34,639 nucleotides of DNA from Dehalococcoidia bacterium (GCA_030608005.1 JAUWIX010000013.1:1-34639), one strand, 5' to 3'; numbered from the stretch's first letter, positions 9,644-19,338 are shown. The notes: generated by a model from the sequence alone, not told the origin. Numbers and translations: made by a program.

Positions 9644-10483
9644 TTATCTATCCCCCAATATAGCTACCAACAGGAGACCGGGACCGGTATGTGTCCCGAT
9701 TACGGGGGTCATTTTTGAGCGGTAGATGCGCTCTGTGGGAAATATAGGGCTGAGCCGCTCAACCAGCGCCTCGGCTTCAGCAGGACAGTCAGTATCCTCT
9801 ACCGCCATCTCCTCAATATGGGAATAGCTCATAGCAAAGTCATATAAATAGTCTATTGCCTTAGCCCGGGAGCGGGTTCTGCCAGCAGGCTCAACCAACC
9901 CATCTTTTATGGTTATAATAGGATTTATCTTAAGCATTGACCCCAGCAAAGCCTGTGCCTTGCCGATACGCCCTCCCCTTTTGAGATACTCCAGGGTATC
10001 AAAGGCGGCACGAAAATCTACACGAGGAATGGTGTTTCGGGTTAGAGCTATCACCTCATCAAGGCTAGCCCCAGCGTTTGCTGCCTTAGCCGCAGTCATA
10101 ACTACGAATCCCTCTGCCATAGTAGCCCATTGCGAATCAACTACTTCTACCCGGCATTTCCGCTTCATTAGCCCTATACTTTGTAACGCCACCTCAAAGG
10201 TAGCACTAAGCTTGGAGCTAAGAATAATAGCCAGGATTTCATCCGTCTCTTCAGCTAGCTTATTATACGCCTCGGCAAAGGCTCCAGGCGACGGCACTGA
10301 AGTAACCGGTAGGGCTTTAGTGTACCTCAGCTTACGGTAGAACTGCTCAGCAGTCAGGTCAATGCCATCACGGTAGACCTTTTCGCCAAAACGGACATTT
10401 AGTGGAATGGCGGTAATGCCCAGCTCCCCAGCCACCTGAGATGGCACATCAGCGACGCTATCGGTAACAATCCTGACTGTCAT
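9644..10483 (-). CDS. DegV family protein (FakB-like), paralog 2
   Basis: MTVRIVTDSVADVP...KRGGRIGKAQALLGSMLKINPI...GTHTGPGLL. Confidence 0.93.
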   Translation of the reverse strand: MTVRIVTDSVADVPSQVAGELGITAIPLNVRFGEKVYRDGIDLTAEQFYRKLRYTKALPVTSVPSPGAFAEAYNKLAEETDEILAIILSSKLSATFEVALQSIGLMKRKCRVEVVDSQWATMAEGFVVMTAAKAANAGASLDEVIALTRNTIPRVDFRAAFDTLEYLKRGGRIGKAQALLGSMLKINPIITIKDGLVEPAGRTRSRAKAIDYLYDFAMSYSHIEEMAVEDTDCPAEAEALVERLSPIFPTERIYRSKMTPVIGTHTGPGLLLVAILGDR

Positions 10484-10488
10484 AGCTA

Positions 10489-11361
10489 TTATTTATCTCC
10501 CAGCACAGCTACCCCCAGAACCCGGGGACCAACATGCGCTCCAATTACTGGGCTCACCTTAGAGCGGTAGATGCGCTCTTTGGGAAATTTGGAACTAAGC
10601 CGCTCGGTCAGCTCATCTGCCTCATCAGGGGTGGTGGCATGCTCTACCGCCATCTCGTCAATATGGGAAAAGCTGGCAGCAAAGTTATATAAGTAATCTA
10701 TCGCCTTAGCCCGGGAGCGCTCCCTGGCAAAAGGAAACACTTCACCGTCTCTTAAACCGAGGACAGGGCTCACCTTGAGCACCGACCCCAGAAAAGCCTG
10801 TGCCTTACCAATGCGCCCGCCCCTTTTAAGGTATTCCAGGGTGTCCAAAACCATACGAACATCCACCCGGGGGATATTGAAGTGAGCTAGAGCCACCACC
10901 TCATCAAGGCTAGCCCCAGCGTCTGCTGCCTTAGCCGCAGCAATAACTATCAAACCCTGCGCCATAACAGCCCACAAGGAATCAACCACCTCTACTCGGC
11001 ATTTCCTCTTCATTAGCTCTTTAGCTTGTAGGGCTGCCTCATAGGCGGCACTGAGCTTATGGGAATTAGTAATGACAGCGATTTCGTCTGTCTCCTCAGC
11101 CAGCTTATTATATATATCAACGAACATGTCAAGGGGTGGTACTATGGTAGTGGGAAAGGTTTTGCTGTGCATCAGCTTATGGTAGAACTGGTCAGTGGTT
11201 AGGTCAACGCCATCGCGGTAGCTCTCAGTGCCAAAGAGAACATTTATCGGGATTACAGTAATTCCCAGCTCTCCAGCTACCTCAGAGGGTATGTCACCCA
11301 GACTATCGGTAACAATTTTGACTGCCATAACAGGACCCTCCCCTTTACTCCACAGAAACAA
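10489..11361 (-). CDS. DegV family protein (FakB-like), paralog 1
   Basis: MAVKIVTDSLGDIP...KRGGRIGKAQAFLGSVLKVSPV...GAHVGPRVL. Start may be the internal MAVKIV (M12). Confidence 0.92.
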   Translation of the reverse strand: MFLWSKGEGPVMAVKIVTDSLGDIPSEVAGELGITVIPINVLFGTESYRDGVDLTTDQFYHKLMHSKTFPTTIVPPLDMFVDIYNKLAEETDEIAVITNSHKLSAAYEAALQAKELMKRKCRVEVVDSLWAVMAQGLIVIAAAKAADAGASLDEVVALAHFNIPRVDVRMVLDTLEYLKRGGRIGKAQAFLGSVLKVSPVLGLRDGEVFPFARERSRAKAIDYLYNFAASFSHIDEMAVEHATTPDEADELTERLSSKFPKERIYRSKVSPVIGAHVGPRVLGVAVLGDK

Positions 11362-12979
11362 TATAGTTATAGTGAGGCTGACCGCCTGGAACTACCTCAA
11401 CCTGAAGTTGGGGGTGTTGTTGACGAATGGTGACGCCGACCTGCTCCGCTTCAGCCGGCTTGGTATCAGCCCCGTGGTAGATGGTAATCACCTCAGCGGA
11501 ATCTAAATCTACCCTAGCCAGCACCTCATTAAGAACAGCATCTGTCTTATCACCCACGGCTACCAGGTCTCCATCCAGAAAGCCGATTGCCTGTTTCTTC
11601 TTGATGTCCAATCCACCTAGCCGAGTTGAGCGTATAGCCCGGGTAATTTCAATAGACTTTACTGCTGATTTCGCTCTGTTCATATTCTGAGTGTTCGTTT
11701 CCAGGTCAGCCTCATAATCAAAGGCTAAAAGAGCAGCTACTCCCTGCGGGATTGTTTTGGCGGGCACCACTTCAATTGTTTTGGTGGTCAAGGACTGGAC
11801 TTGATTAGCGGTAAGCACTATATTTTTATTGTTAGGCAAAATAATAACCTTTTCCGAAACCACTGAGTCCACAGCCTGGAGCAAATCCTTGGTGCTGGGG
11901 TTCATTGTCTGTCCCCCGTGCACAATAGCTGTTGCTCCGAGGCTGGTAAAAACATTACTTAGACCCTCCCCAGCAACCACAGCCACAATAGCAATATCAA
12001 CCGCTGGCATCCTCTCCCTGCGCATCTCCAAGAAATCCCGGTACTGCTCATCCATATTGCGTATATTTATCTGATGCAAAGTGCCCAGGGGAATAACATA
12101 GCTCATAATATCACCAGGGTCTAAGGTATGAATATGAACCCTGACTGCTGAGTTGTCACCAACTACAATCACAGATTGCCCTCTCTTTTCCAGCCTCTTC
12201 CTAAGCTTATCAGGGTTAAGCCTTTGCCCCTTAATCACAAAATTAGTGCAATACCCGTAGGGCACTTCCTCTGCGCCCACCATTTGTGGCACTTTAGCAA
12301 TGAGTGGTACGCTACTGGCGATCATCCAGGGTCTGCGTAGCTTCAACTGCTCTACCTCGCCTTTAAGGTAGTGGAGAGCACCCTCCAGAATGGTATATAA
12401 ACCTTGCCCCCCAGCGTCCACCACCCCCGCTTCCATCAACACAGGCAGAAGACTAGGGGTATTAGCCACCGACTCCTTGGCAGCACCGACTGTAGCTTCC
12501 ATAACCGAGACTACATCATCACTAACATTAGAAGCATGCGCCTGGGCAGCCGATGCCGCCTCTCTAATTACGGTAAGGATAGTCCCTTCTACGGGATTGC
12601 TTAACCCTTTATACGCCACCGTTGATGCCTGTAGTAAAGCAGCAGCCAGTTCACTGCCAGTAAATGACTCCTTCTGTGCCAAACCCTGTGCCAAACCCTT
12701 CCAAATCTGGGACAGAATTACCCCGCTATTGCCCCGAGCCCCCATCAGTGCCCCCCTAGACATAGCTTGAGCTACGCTTGAAGCACTACCCTCAGAAGCT
12801 TGATAGGCTTCCTCCATAGAGGAACGCATGGTAAGCAGCATATTAGTCCCTGTATCTCCATCAGGCACCGGGAAGACATTCAGGGCATCAATATCTGCGG
12901 CGCTCTTCTCCAACCAGTCAGTGGCGGCAGCAAACATTTCCCTTAAATCTTGCCCAGTGATAGAATCGGCTTGTCCCAT
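11345..12979 (-). CDS. fakA: DAK2/FakA-family fatty acid kinase (YloV-like)
   Basis: LDALNVFPVPDGDTGTNMLLTM-type N-terminus, GARGNSGVILSQI, VVDAGGQGLYTILEG. Confidence 0.93.
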   Translation of the reverse strand: MGQADSITGQDLREMFAAATDWLEKSAADIDALNVFPVPDGDTGTNMLLTMRSSMEEAYQASEGSASSVAQAMSRGALMGARGNSGVILSQIWKGLAQGLAQKESFTGSELAAALLQASTVAYKGLSNPVEGTILTVIREAASAAQAHASNVSDDVVSVMEATVGAAKESVANTPSLLPVLMEAGVVDAGGQGLYTILEGALHYLKGEVEQLKLRRPWMIASSVPLIAKVPQMVGAEEVPYGYCTNFVIKGQRLNPDKLRKRLEKRGQSVIVVGDNSAVRVHIHTLDPGDIMSYVIPLGTLHQINIRNMDEQYRDFLEMRRERMPAVDIAIVAVVAGEGLSNVFTSLGATAIVHGGQTMNPSTKDLLQAVDSVVSEKVIILPNNKNIVLTANQVQSLTTKTIEVVPAKTIPQGVAALLAFDYEADLETNTQNMNRAKSAVKSIEITRAIRSTRLGGLDIKKKQAIGFLDGDLVAVGDKTDAVLNEVLARVDLDSAEVITIYHGADTKPAEAEQVGVTIRQQHPQLQVEVVPGGQPHYNYIVSVE

Positions 12980-13020
12980 CTTATCCTATCCTTGCCAGAT
13001 TATTTATCATCCTCACCCTT

Positions 13021-13036
13021 GCCAAGCTGGCTTGGC
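13021..13036. promoter_or_regulatory. perfect 7-bp-arm inverted repeat between divergent fakA and rpmB
   Basis: GCCAAGC-TG-GCTTGGC. Confidence 0.4.
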
Positions 13037-13098
13037 TATGGTAGTATTATAACAATAGCCTACAATAAATTTAATTGACAGTCAAAGGGGAAAAGATA

Positions 13099-13287
13099 TT
13101 GAAATGCGCTCTATGTGGCAAATCGCCTCAATTTGGTAACAATGTAAGCCACTCTAAACGTCATACCAAGCGTAGCTGGGTGCCTAATATTCATCCGGTT
13201 ACTCTCATCATAGATGGTAAGCCAAAAAGACTAAACCTGTGCACTAGATGCCTGCGCAATCAGCATAAAATGGCTAAAGTAGGCTAG
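13099..13287 (+). CDS. rpmB: 50S ribosomal protein L28 (zinc-ribbon form)
   Basis: KCALCGKSPQFGNNVSHSKRHTKRSWVPNIH...LNLCTRCLRNQ; probable TTG start at 13099 after aaaggggaaaagata. Confidence 0.93.
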   Translation: MKCALCGKSPQFGNNVSHSKRHTKRSWVPNIHPVTLIIDGKPKRLNLCTRCLRNQHKMAKVG

Positions 13288-13960
13288 CCCGGAGTTCTGC
13301 CAGGGCTTCGTTTACTGTCTGTCCCAAGCCAAACACTGCTGCTCCAACTACTAGCACCCTAGCTCCTGCCTTTACCACTCTGGGGGCAATCCCAGCATTG
13401 ATGCCACCATCCACCTCCAGCTCAGCAGTTAAACCCCTTTCATCTAGTTCAGCACGCAGGCGGGCTACCTTATCCAGCATAGCCTCAATAAAGCTCTGCC
13501 CGCCAAAGCCAGGATTGACCGTCATCACCAGGACCAAATCAAGGGAGGAAAGAACCTCCCTAAGCGCGTCTATAGGTGTGCCCGGGTTGAGAGCAACCCC
13601 TGCCTTAACCCCCAATCCCTTAATCACTTGCACCGCTCGGTGAATATGGGGACAGGCTTCTATATGAACGGTGATAATGTCAGCCCCAGCATCGGCAAAT
13701 TGACTGATTTGATGCTCTGGTGCCTCAATCATAAGATGGACATCCAGAGGGAGATTTGTCCAGTGACGAATGGCAGCCACCACTGGGGCACCAATGGTTA
13801 TTTGGGGGACAAAATGCCCATCCATAACATCTACATGAATATAATCAGCGCCGGCTTTAGTGACTTCAGCTACCTGCTCACCAAGGCGACTGAAATCGGC
13901 GGAGAGAATAGAGGAGGCAAGCTTGACCTGAGGGCTACTTTTCACCCCTAAAACCTCCAA
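13274..13960 (-). CDS. rpe: ribulose-phosphate 3-epimerase
   Basis: LASSILSADFSRLGEQV, IHVDVMDGHFVPQITIG, VNPGFGGQSFI, VDGGIN. Confidence 0.96.
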   Translation of the reverse strand: MEVLGVKSSPQVKLASSILSADFSRLGEQVAEVTKAGADYIHVDVMDGHFVPQITIGAPVVAAIRHWTNLPLDVHLMIEAPEHQISQFADAGADIITVHIEACPHIHRAVQVIKGLGVKAGVALNPGTPIDALREVLSSLDLVLVMTVNPGFGGQSFIEAMLDKVARLRAELDERGLTAELEVDGGINAGIAPRVVKAGARVLVVGAAVFGLGQTVNEALAELRASLL

Positions 13961-15359
13961 TTGTTTTCTTGGCAGTGGCTAACGCCCGCTCTACTTGCTT
14001 TGGGGCAGTGCCGCCGATAATATCCCTAGCGGCAATAGATGATTCTATAGTAATGGAGTAAACATCCTGCTCAAATAGGGGAGAAAAAACCTTATATTCA
14101 GCGAGGCTGAGCTCAGCGAAGGGTTTATCTTTTTCCATAGCGTAGCTTACCAGCCTAGCCACCAGAGCATGGGCGGTGCGGAAGGCTTCCCCCTTCTTGA
14201 CCAGATAGTCAGCTAGGTCAGTGGCTAAGATATAACCTTGCTCAACCGCCCGCCGGGTATTTTCTGGTTTAACCTGTAGGGTTTTAACCATCCCAGTGAA
14301 TACCTCCAGGGTGGATAGCAGGGTATCTACGGTATCAAAGAAACCCTCTTTATCCTCCTGCATATCTCTATTATAGGACAGGGGGAGAGCCTTCATAGTG
14401 GTCAGCAGAGCCATGAGCCTGCCATAGACCCTTCCCGTTTTACCTCGAGCCAGCTCGGCAACATCAGGGTTCTTCTTCTGGGGCATAATGCTTGAGCCGG
14501 TGGCATAAGCTTCATCAAGCTCAATAAAGTTGAACTCAGCAGAAGACCATAGAATAATCTCCTCTGCCAGTCTGGAGAGGTGCATCATAGTCAGACTGGC
14601 TGCCGCCTCATACTCCAATACGAAATCCCTATCTGAGACAGCGTCAATACTATTTTGGCTGAGCTGGCTGAAGCCAAGCTGGCGAGCTAGGAACTCTCTA
14701 TCAATATTTTTGTAGGCAACGCCAGCTAGAGCACCGCTGCCCAGGGGCATAACATCGGTGCGCTTCAGACAGTCGCTGAATCGGTCGGCATCACGCTGGA
14801 GCATCTCAAAATAGGCTAGAAGGTGATGAGCCAGCAGAACCGGCTGTGCCGGCTGTAAATGGGTATATCCGGGGATAATTATATCTTTATTGGCTTCAGC
14901 TAGGCTGATGAGAACCCGCTGAAGTTCCCTCAGCTTGGCCAGGGTGTCTGAGATTGCCTCCCTGGCAAAAAGGCGCAAGTCCAGAGCCACCTGGTCATTC
15001 CTGGAGCGAGCGGTGTGGAGCTTTCCCCCCACCTCACCCACCTTCTCCAGTAAGCGAGCTTCAATATTCATATGGATATCTTCCAATTCAGGCTTGAACT
15101 GAAACTTGCCCTGCTCTATTTCTTCCCTGATTGAAGCCAGCCCGCTGATAATAATCTCAGCCTCTTTGTCTGAGATTATGCCCTGCTTTGCCAGCATCCG
15201 GGCGTGGGCAATGCTGCCAGCAATGTCATAGGGGTACAGGCGCCAATCAAAGGGGATAGAAGCAGTATATTCAGCTACCAATTTATCGGCAGGCTTATGA
15301 AAACGACCGCGAATATGGCTCATATTAACCTTCTCATGCGGTTCTCTTCCATAGTTCAT
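13935..15359 (-). CDS. argH: argininosuccinate lyase
   Basis: GKLHTARSRNDQVALDLRLF, GYTHLQPAQPVLLAHH, GSSIMPQKKNPDVAEL. Confidence 0.97.
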   Translation of the reverse strand: MNYGREPHEKVNMSHIRGRFHKPADKLVAEYTASIPFDWRLYPYDIAGSIAHARMLAKQGIISDKEAEIIISGLASIREEIEQGKFQFKPELEDIHMNIEARLLEKVGEVGGKLHTARSRNDQVALDLRLFAREAISDTLAKLRELQRVLISLAEANKDIIIPGYTHLQPAQPVLLAHHLLAYFEMLQRDADRFSDCLKRTDVMPLGSGALAGVAYKNIDREFLARQLGFSQLSQNSIDAVSDRDFVLEYEAAASLTMMHLSRLAEEIILWSSAEFNFIELDEAYATGSSIMPQKKNPDVAELARGKTGRVYGRLMALLTTMKALPLSYNRDMQEDKEGFFDTVDTLLSTLEVFTGMVKTLQVKPENTRRAVEQGYILATDLADYLVKKGEAFRTAHALVARLVSYAMEKDKPFAELSLAEYKVFSPLFEQDVYSITIESSIAARDIIGGTAPKQVERALATAKKTIGGFRGEK

Positions 15360-15362
15360 CCT

Positions 15363-16208
15363 TTAAGATAAAGTTATACCTAGATGCAGGTTGATTTTAT
15401 TCTCCAGTAGGGCTATGAAGTTATCAAGTTTTGGTGTTGGTTGCTTCGTGAAAGCTGTGAGAAGGTTGTCTATTGTAGAGGATCTCTTATCAACTAATTT
15501 TAAATGATAGTTGTCACTCTGCCTTGATAAATCATAAATAAAGAAAGAGGTACTATTTTGTGGGTTGTATTCTAGGTTAACTAAATTAAATCTATTAACT
15601 GTATTTTGAAAAATATACGGAGGACACACCCAAACTATCTTTTTCTGCCATTTCTCCAGAGTTTGCCCCTTATATAATATCTGCGTGTATGCCAATTTTA
15701 TTGTATTGTATGTGTTCATCCCGTAATTATATCTTCTCGCTGAAACATCTTCCCCATTAAGGAAATCCTTTAAGGCATTAACCAATTTACCCGTGTTTGT
15801 TGTAGAATCTGATTGGAATTCCACGATACAAAAATCCTCAACCTTGTTACTGATTGGTTTATGTTTAACTAACACGAAATCGAATGTTCCAACCGCTGTC
15901 AACCCAACTTCTTTAAACAAGAGTATATTGTTAGCCCCGCCTAAGAATTCGTTACATATGTCAATAAACACTATGTCATCTTGCAGAAATCTGTGAGGAC
16001 ATATTGGAATTGAGTTCCCCATATGTAGCACAGAACATACTCCCATAGGGTAAGACAGCATTCGACTTTGCTTATCGCACTTTTTATCCATAAATGGGCA
16101 CCAATATTTAGCCCTATTCTGTTGAGCTCCTTGCGTTGAAATATCAACGGGATACCCGAAGATCTCTACGGGATGATGACTGTTTTTTGGTTGAAGCATC
16201 TCTGACAT
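15363..16208 (-). CDS. NotI-family type II restriction endonuclease
   Basis: Cys-rich metal-site segment YWCPFMDKKCDKQSRMLSYPMGVCSVLHMGNSIPICPHRF; catalytic-like FDFVLVKHK...DFCIVEFQSDST (D...ExQ); adjacent to a methyltransferase. Confidence 0.8.
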   Translation of the reverse strand: MSEMLQPKNSHHPVEIFGYPVDISTQGAQQNRAKYWCPFMDKKCDKQSRMLSYPMGVCSVLHMGNSIPICPHRFLQDDIVFIDICNEFLGGANNILLFKEVGLTAVGTFDFVLVKHKPISNKVEDFCIVEFQSDSTTNTGKLVNALKDFLNGEDVSARRYNYGMNTYNTIKLAYTQILYKGQTLEKWQKKIVWVCPPYIFQNTVNRFNLVNLEYNPQNSTSFFIYDLSRQSDNYHLKLVDKRSSTIDNLLTAFTKQPTPKLDNFIALLENKINLHLGITLS

Positions 16209-16211
16209 CGT

Positions 16212-17804
16212 CTATCTCTGAAGGATTACAATTTCTTCTGGCAAGGGGATTTTATGATTAGTACTCCTACGTATTCTAAATAGCTCTTTCCTACAATTGT
16301 TATAACCTATACTCTTTGCCAAAGTAATTAGAATGTCACCCACAGGAATCAATACCCCTTTGACAGTTTGTTCGCCTACTACTAACAGGAAATGCCCACC
16401 ATTTGTTAATAGCGGATAGATTTCTCTCATACATAGGTACATATCGCCAAAATATTCCCTAACCATCCTTGGGTAATCAAACCCCCAATTCTTATCCTTA
16501 GTTTGTTCGTAAATCTTATCAGCTACATCACTTATCTCGCTGAAGTGTTGTACTACCTTTGCTGAGTCGCTCTCTTTGAATATAAGCTTCGTACTGCTCT
16601 TAACCATTTTACGCTTCAATTTTTGTATATCAGCCATACTATTGACAAAATCTAATAGGTAGAGCTCCAGTCTAGTTTGTCTAGTGTATTCCAGATCATT
16701 AGGATAAGGTGGAGACGTAATAATAAAATCAATGGAGTTATTATCTATATATTTTTGTGTATTCAAACAAGTATCATTTATAACTTTTGACCTGCCAAAA
16801 TGATTATATTGCTGTATTAGCTTCAAATCATCGTACATGCGTATGACAGTTTCACTAAATATACCCCAGAATTCTCCCTTTTCTCTAAAGGGATAAAAAG
16901 TAGTGCCTGGGCACAATGCGACATAAGAAGCTTCGAAGCAAGACCTTGACAAGGCAAGTAGGAGAAGTTCCCTTACCCTTTCGTCCTCAACATTAAGTAT
17001 TATACGTTTGAGTATAGAAACTTCCCTTTGCAAAACTGGACTTAACCATTGATTTATTTCCTTTTTAGGCATCTTTGCTATTGATTTATCTAAGAACTCA
17101 ATGTGGCCTAGATCCTTAACCTCGATTAGAAATTTCTCGGCAACTAATACGACTTCTTTTTTGAGTCTTTCCAAGTTTATATCCCAAGTCGTCTTCACTT
17201 TGGATACGAACGCCATAAGAGGATTAGTATCAAACCCGACGGCATCTATATGCAACATATTCGCAGCAACTAATGTTGTTCCACTTCCACAGAAGGGGTC
17301 TAGTACCAAACAACCTTTTTGAATATTGTATTCCCTAATCTTATTTTCAATCAGCCGGTAAGGGAAATCTTCAAGATAGCCATACCATTTATGGATTATG
17401 CCATGCTTATTAACTTCACTGATATTCTGTCTCTCCAAGAACAACATCAATTGAGTTGGTTGATTATTAAAGTTATCAATAAGAGTCTTCGAATAGTGTT
17501 TATGAGTAGTGTCGCTCTTCTCTATTACTTTCTGAAAGAGATCAAGTCTATCTTCGGGTACGGAGAATAAAGAAGGCTGATCAGGGTAGCCTATTAGGAA
17601 TCGTTTCTGAATGAGTGCCTTAATAGCACCTAAGAGTATCTTACTCGATTTTGGGTAATCGGTAAGTTCAGCGAGTTCCTCAAGAGATGTACCTTCCAAC
17701 TTGCTTATGTTCAAATATATTCTTTCCAAAACTTGTGCTTGCAGAAAAGGGAGATTGTTTGGTGAACGTGTGCTTGTATTTTTGTTTTCTATAAACTCAA
17801 CCAT
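16212..17804 (-). CDS. DNA methyltransferase (N4-cytosine or N6-adenine class) of the R-M system
   Basis: LVLDPFCGSGTTLVAANMLHIDAVGFDTNPL (SAM motif) and IITSPPYPNDLEYTRQTRLELYLLDF (catalytic SPPY). Confidence 0.9.
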   Translation of the reverse strand: MVEFIENKNTSTRSPNNLPFLQAQVLERIYLNISKLEGTSLEELAELTDYPKSSKILLGAIKALIQKRFLIGYPDQPSLFSVPEDRLDLFQKVIEKSDTTHKHYSKTLIDNFNNQPTQLMLFLERQNISEVNKHGIIHKWYGYLEDFPYRLIENKIREYNIQKGCLVLDPFCGSGTTLVAANMLHIDAVGFDTNPLMAFVSKVKTTWDINLERLKKEVVLVAEKFLIEVKDLGHIEFLDKSIAKMPKKEINQWLSPVLQREVSILKRIILNVEDERVRELLLLALSRSCFEASYVALCPGTTFYPFREKGEFWGIFSETVIRMYDDLKLIQQYNHFGRSKVINDTCLNTQKYIDNNSIDFIITSPPYPNDLEYTRQTRLELYLLDFVNSMADIQKLKRKMVKSSTKLIFKESDSAKVVQHFSEISDVADKIYEQTKDKNWGFDYPRMVREYFGDMYLCMREIYPLLTNGGHFLLVVGEQTVKGVLIPVGDILITLAKSIGYNNCRKELFRIRRSTNHKIPLPEEIVILQR

Positions 17805-17874
17805 AGCAAAGCAATCCCTAATTAATCGGATAGTTTCCTGCAGGATATGTCAAGACCAAACACATGTTGATATA

Positions 17875-19107
17875 TTATACTACCTTTTCCTCCAAACTGC
17901 TGATACCCTGTGCCTGAGCCTGGGTTCTGGCCGGTAATCCCCAGATGTGGATAAATCCAGGGGAGGCACTCTGGTCAAACTGGTCGCCTTTATCATAGGT
18001 AGCCAGACCATAGTTATATAATGACTTTGGTGACTTGCGCCCGACGACAGTTGAATGCCCCTTGAGTAGCTTTATCCTTACTGTCCCGGTAACATAGCGC
18101 TGTGAGCTGAGTATGTAGGCAGAGAGGTCCCTATTTAGCTGGCTAAACCAGAGACCGTTGTAAATAAGGTCGGCATATTCCACAGCCACCTTTTGCTTAA
18201 AACGCAGTTGTGCCTTGGCTAGGGTCATCGCCTCCAAAGCCTGGTGCGCCTGTAGTAATACTGTAGCTGCCGGCGCTTCATAAATCTCCCTTGATTTTAT
18301 CCCCACCAGCCTATTCTCTAAATGGTCAATCCTACCTACCCCGTGCTCACCAGCTAACTGGTTCAGCCGCTGGATTAAGCTAACGCCATCCATTTCCTGC
18401 CCATCAATGGTAATCGGGATGCCCTGTTCAAAGCCAATCTCTACATAGCCTGGCTCATCTGGAGCCTTGTCAGGAGACTTTGTCCAGACAAAGACATCAG
18501 CAGGTGGCTCAACCCAGGGGTCCTCAAGAACCCCACACTCAATACTCCTCCCCCACAGGTTCTCATCAATGGAATAGGGGCTAGCAGCAGTAACAGGCAC
18601 CGGAATCCCATAACGCTGAGCATAGTTGATGGTTTCTTCCCGGGTCATGCCCCATTCCCGAGCTGGGGCGATAATTTTGAGGCTGGGTGCTAAGGCACTG
18701 ATGCTCACCTCAAACCTCACCTGGTCATTCCCCTTGCCGGTGCAGCCATGAGCTACGGCTGAAGCCCCCTCCTTTAGGGCGGTATCCACCAGCAACTTAG
18801 CCATTAACGGACGAGATAGGGCTGTAGCCAAAGGGTATTGTCCCTCATAGAGGGCGTCCGCCTGTAGGGCGGGGAAGATAAAATATTTGACCAATAACTC
18901 CTTGGCATCCTCCACCAGCGCCTTCACTGCGCCGATATCGAGCGCCTTCTGACGAACAGCGGAAAAATCTCGCTCATTGCCCACATCAACATTAAGGGCA
19001 ATAACATCCAGGTTATACCTCTCTTTGAGCCATCTGATAGCTACTGATGTATCTAACCCACCACTATAAGCCAGTACTACTTTATCACGCTTAATTGGAA
19101 CTATCAT
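17875..19107 (-). CDS. argG: argininosuccinate synthase
   Basis: VVLAYSGGLDTSVAIRWLKERY, AVAHGCTGKGNDQVRFE. Confidence 0.97.
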   Translation of the reverse strand: MIVPIKRDKVVLAYSGGLDTSVAIRWLKERYNLDVIALNVDVGNERDFSAVRQKALDIGAVKALVEDAKELLVKYFIFPALQADALYEGQYPLATALSRPLMAKLLVDTALKEGASAVAHGCTGKGNDQVRFEVSISALAPSLKIIAPAREWGMTREETINYAQRYGIPVPVTAASPYSIDENLWGRSIECGVLEDPWVEPPADVFVWTKSPDKAPDEPGYVEIGFEQGIPITIDGQEMDGVSLIQRLNQLAGEHGVGRIDHLENRLVGIKSREIYEAPAATVLLQAHQALEAMTLAKAQLRFKQKVAVEYADLIYNGLWFSQLNRDLSAYILSSQRYVTGTVRIKLLKGHSTVVGRKSPKSLYNYGLATYDKGDQFDQSASPGFIHIWGLPARTQAQAQGISSLEEKVV

Positions 19108-19221
19108 AACATCACCTCAGTTTGCTATATACAGCAAGAAGGGTACTATGTCCTCCCATATAAACTAGCTTATACCTATTCAGGTACTTACTGCAAAGCT
19201 TGACACTAACTAAACTGTTTA

Positions 19222-19320
19222 TCAACCTCACCCCCTGTATCCCCCTCTCCTTCAAAGGAGAGGGGAAAGGATAGGTTTTGAAGGGGCTTTGCCCCTTCAA
19301 TCTTCCCCCTAAACGCCCCC
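19222..19320. repeat. Interspersed repeat, copy D
   Basis: caacctcaccccctgtatccccctctccttcaaaggagagggg...gaaggggctttgccccttc. Confidence 0.85.
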
Positions 19321-19338
19321 CAAACTAATAACTTATCG

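Noticed and set aside
9041-10340. Antisense ORFs in the degV paralogs (9041-9400 and 9909-10340, +)
   Set aside because: Shared antisense frames produced by codon bias of homologous genes, not independent CDSs.
12390-12770. Antisense ORF within fakA
   Set aside because: Fully inside a well-supported CDS with low-complexity Ala/Ser/Pro composition.
19112-19300. Minus-strand ORF 62 aa
   Set aside because: Translates repeat copy D (SPLKERGIQGVRLIN); no independent coding evidence.
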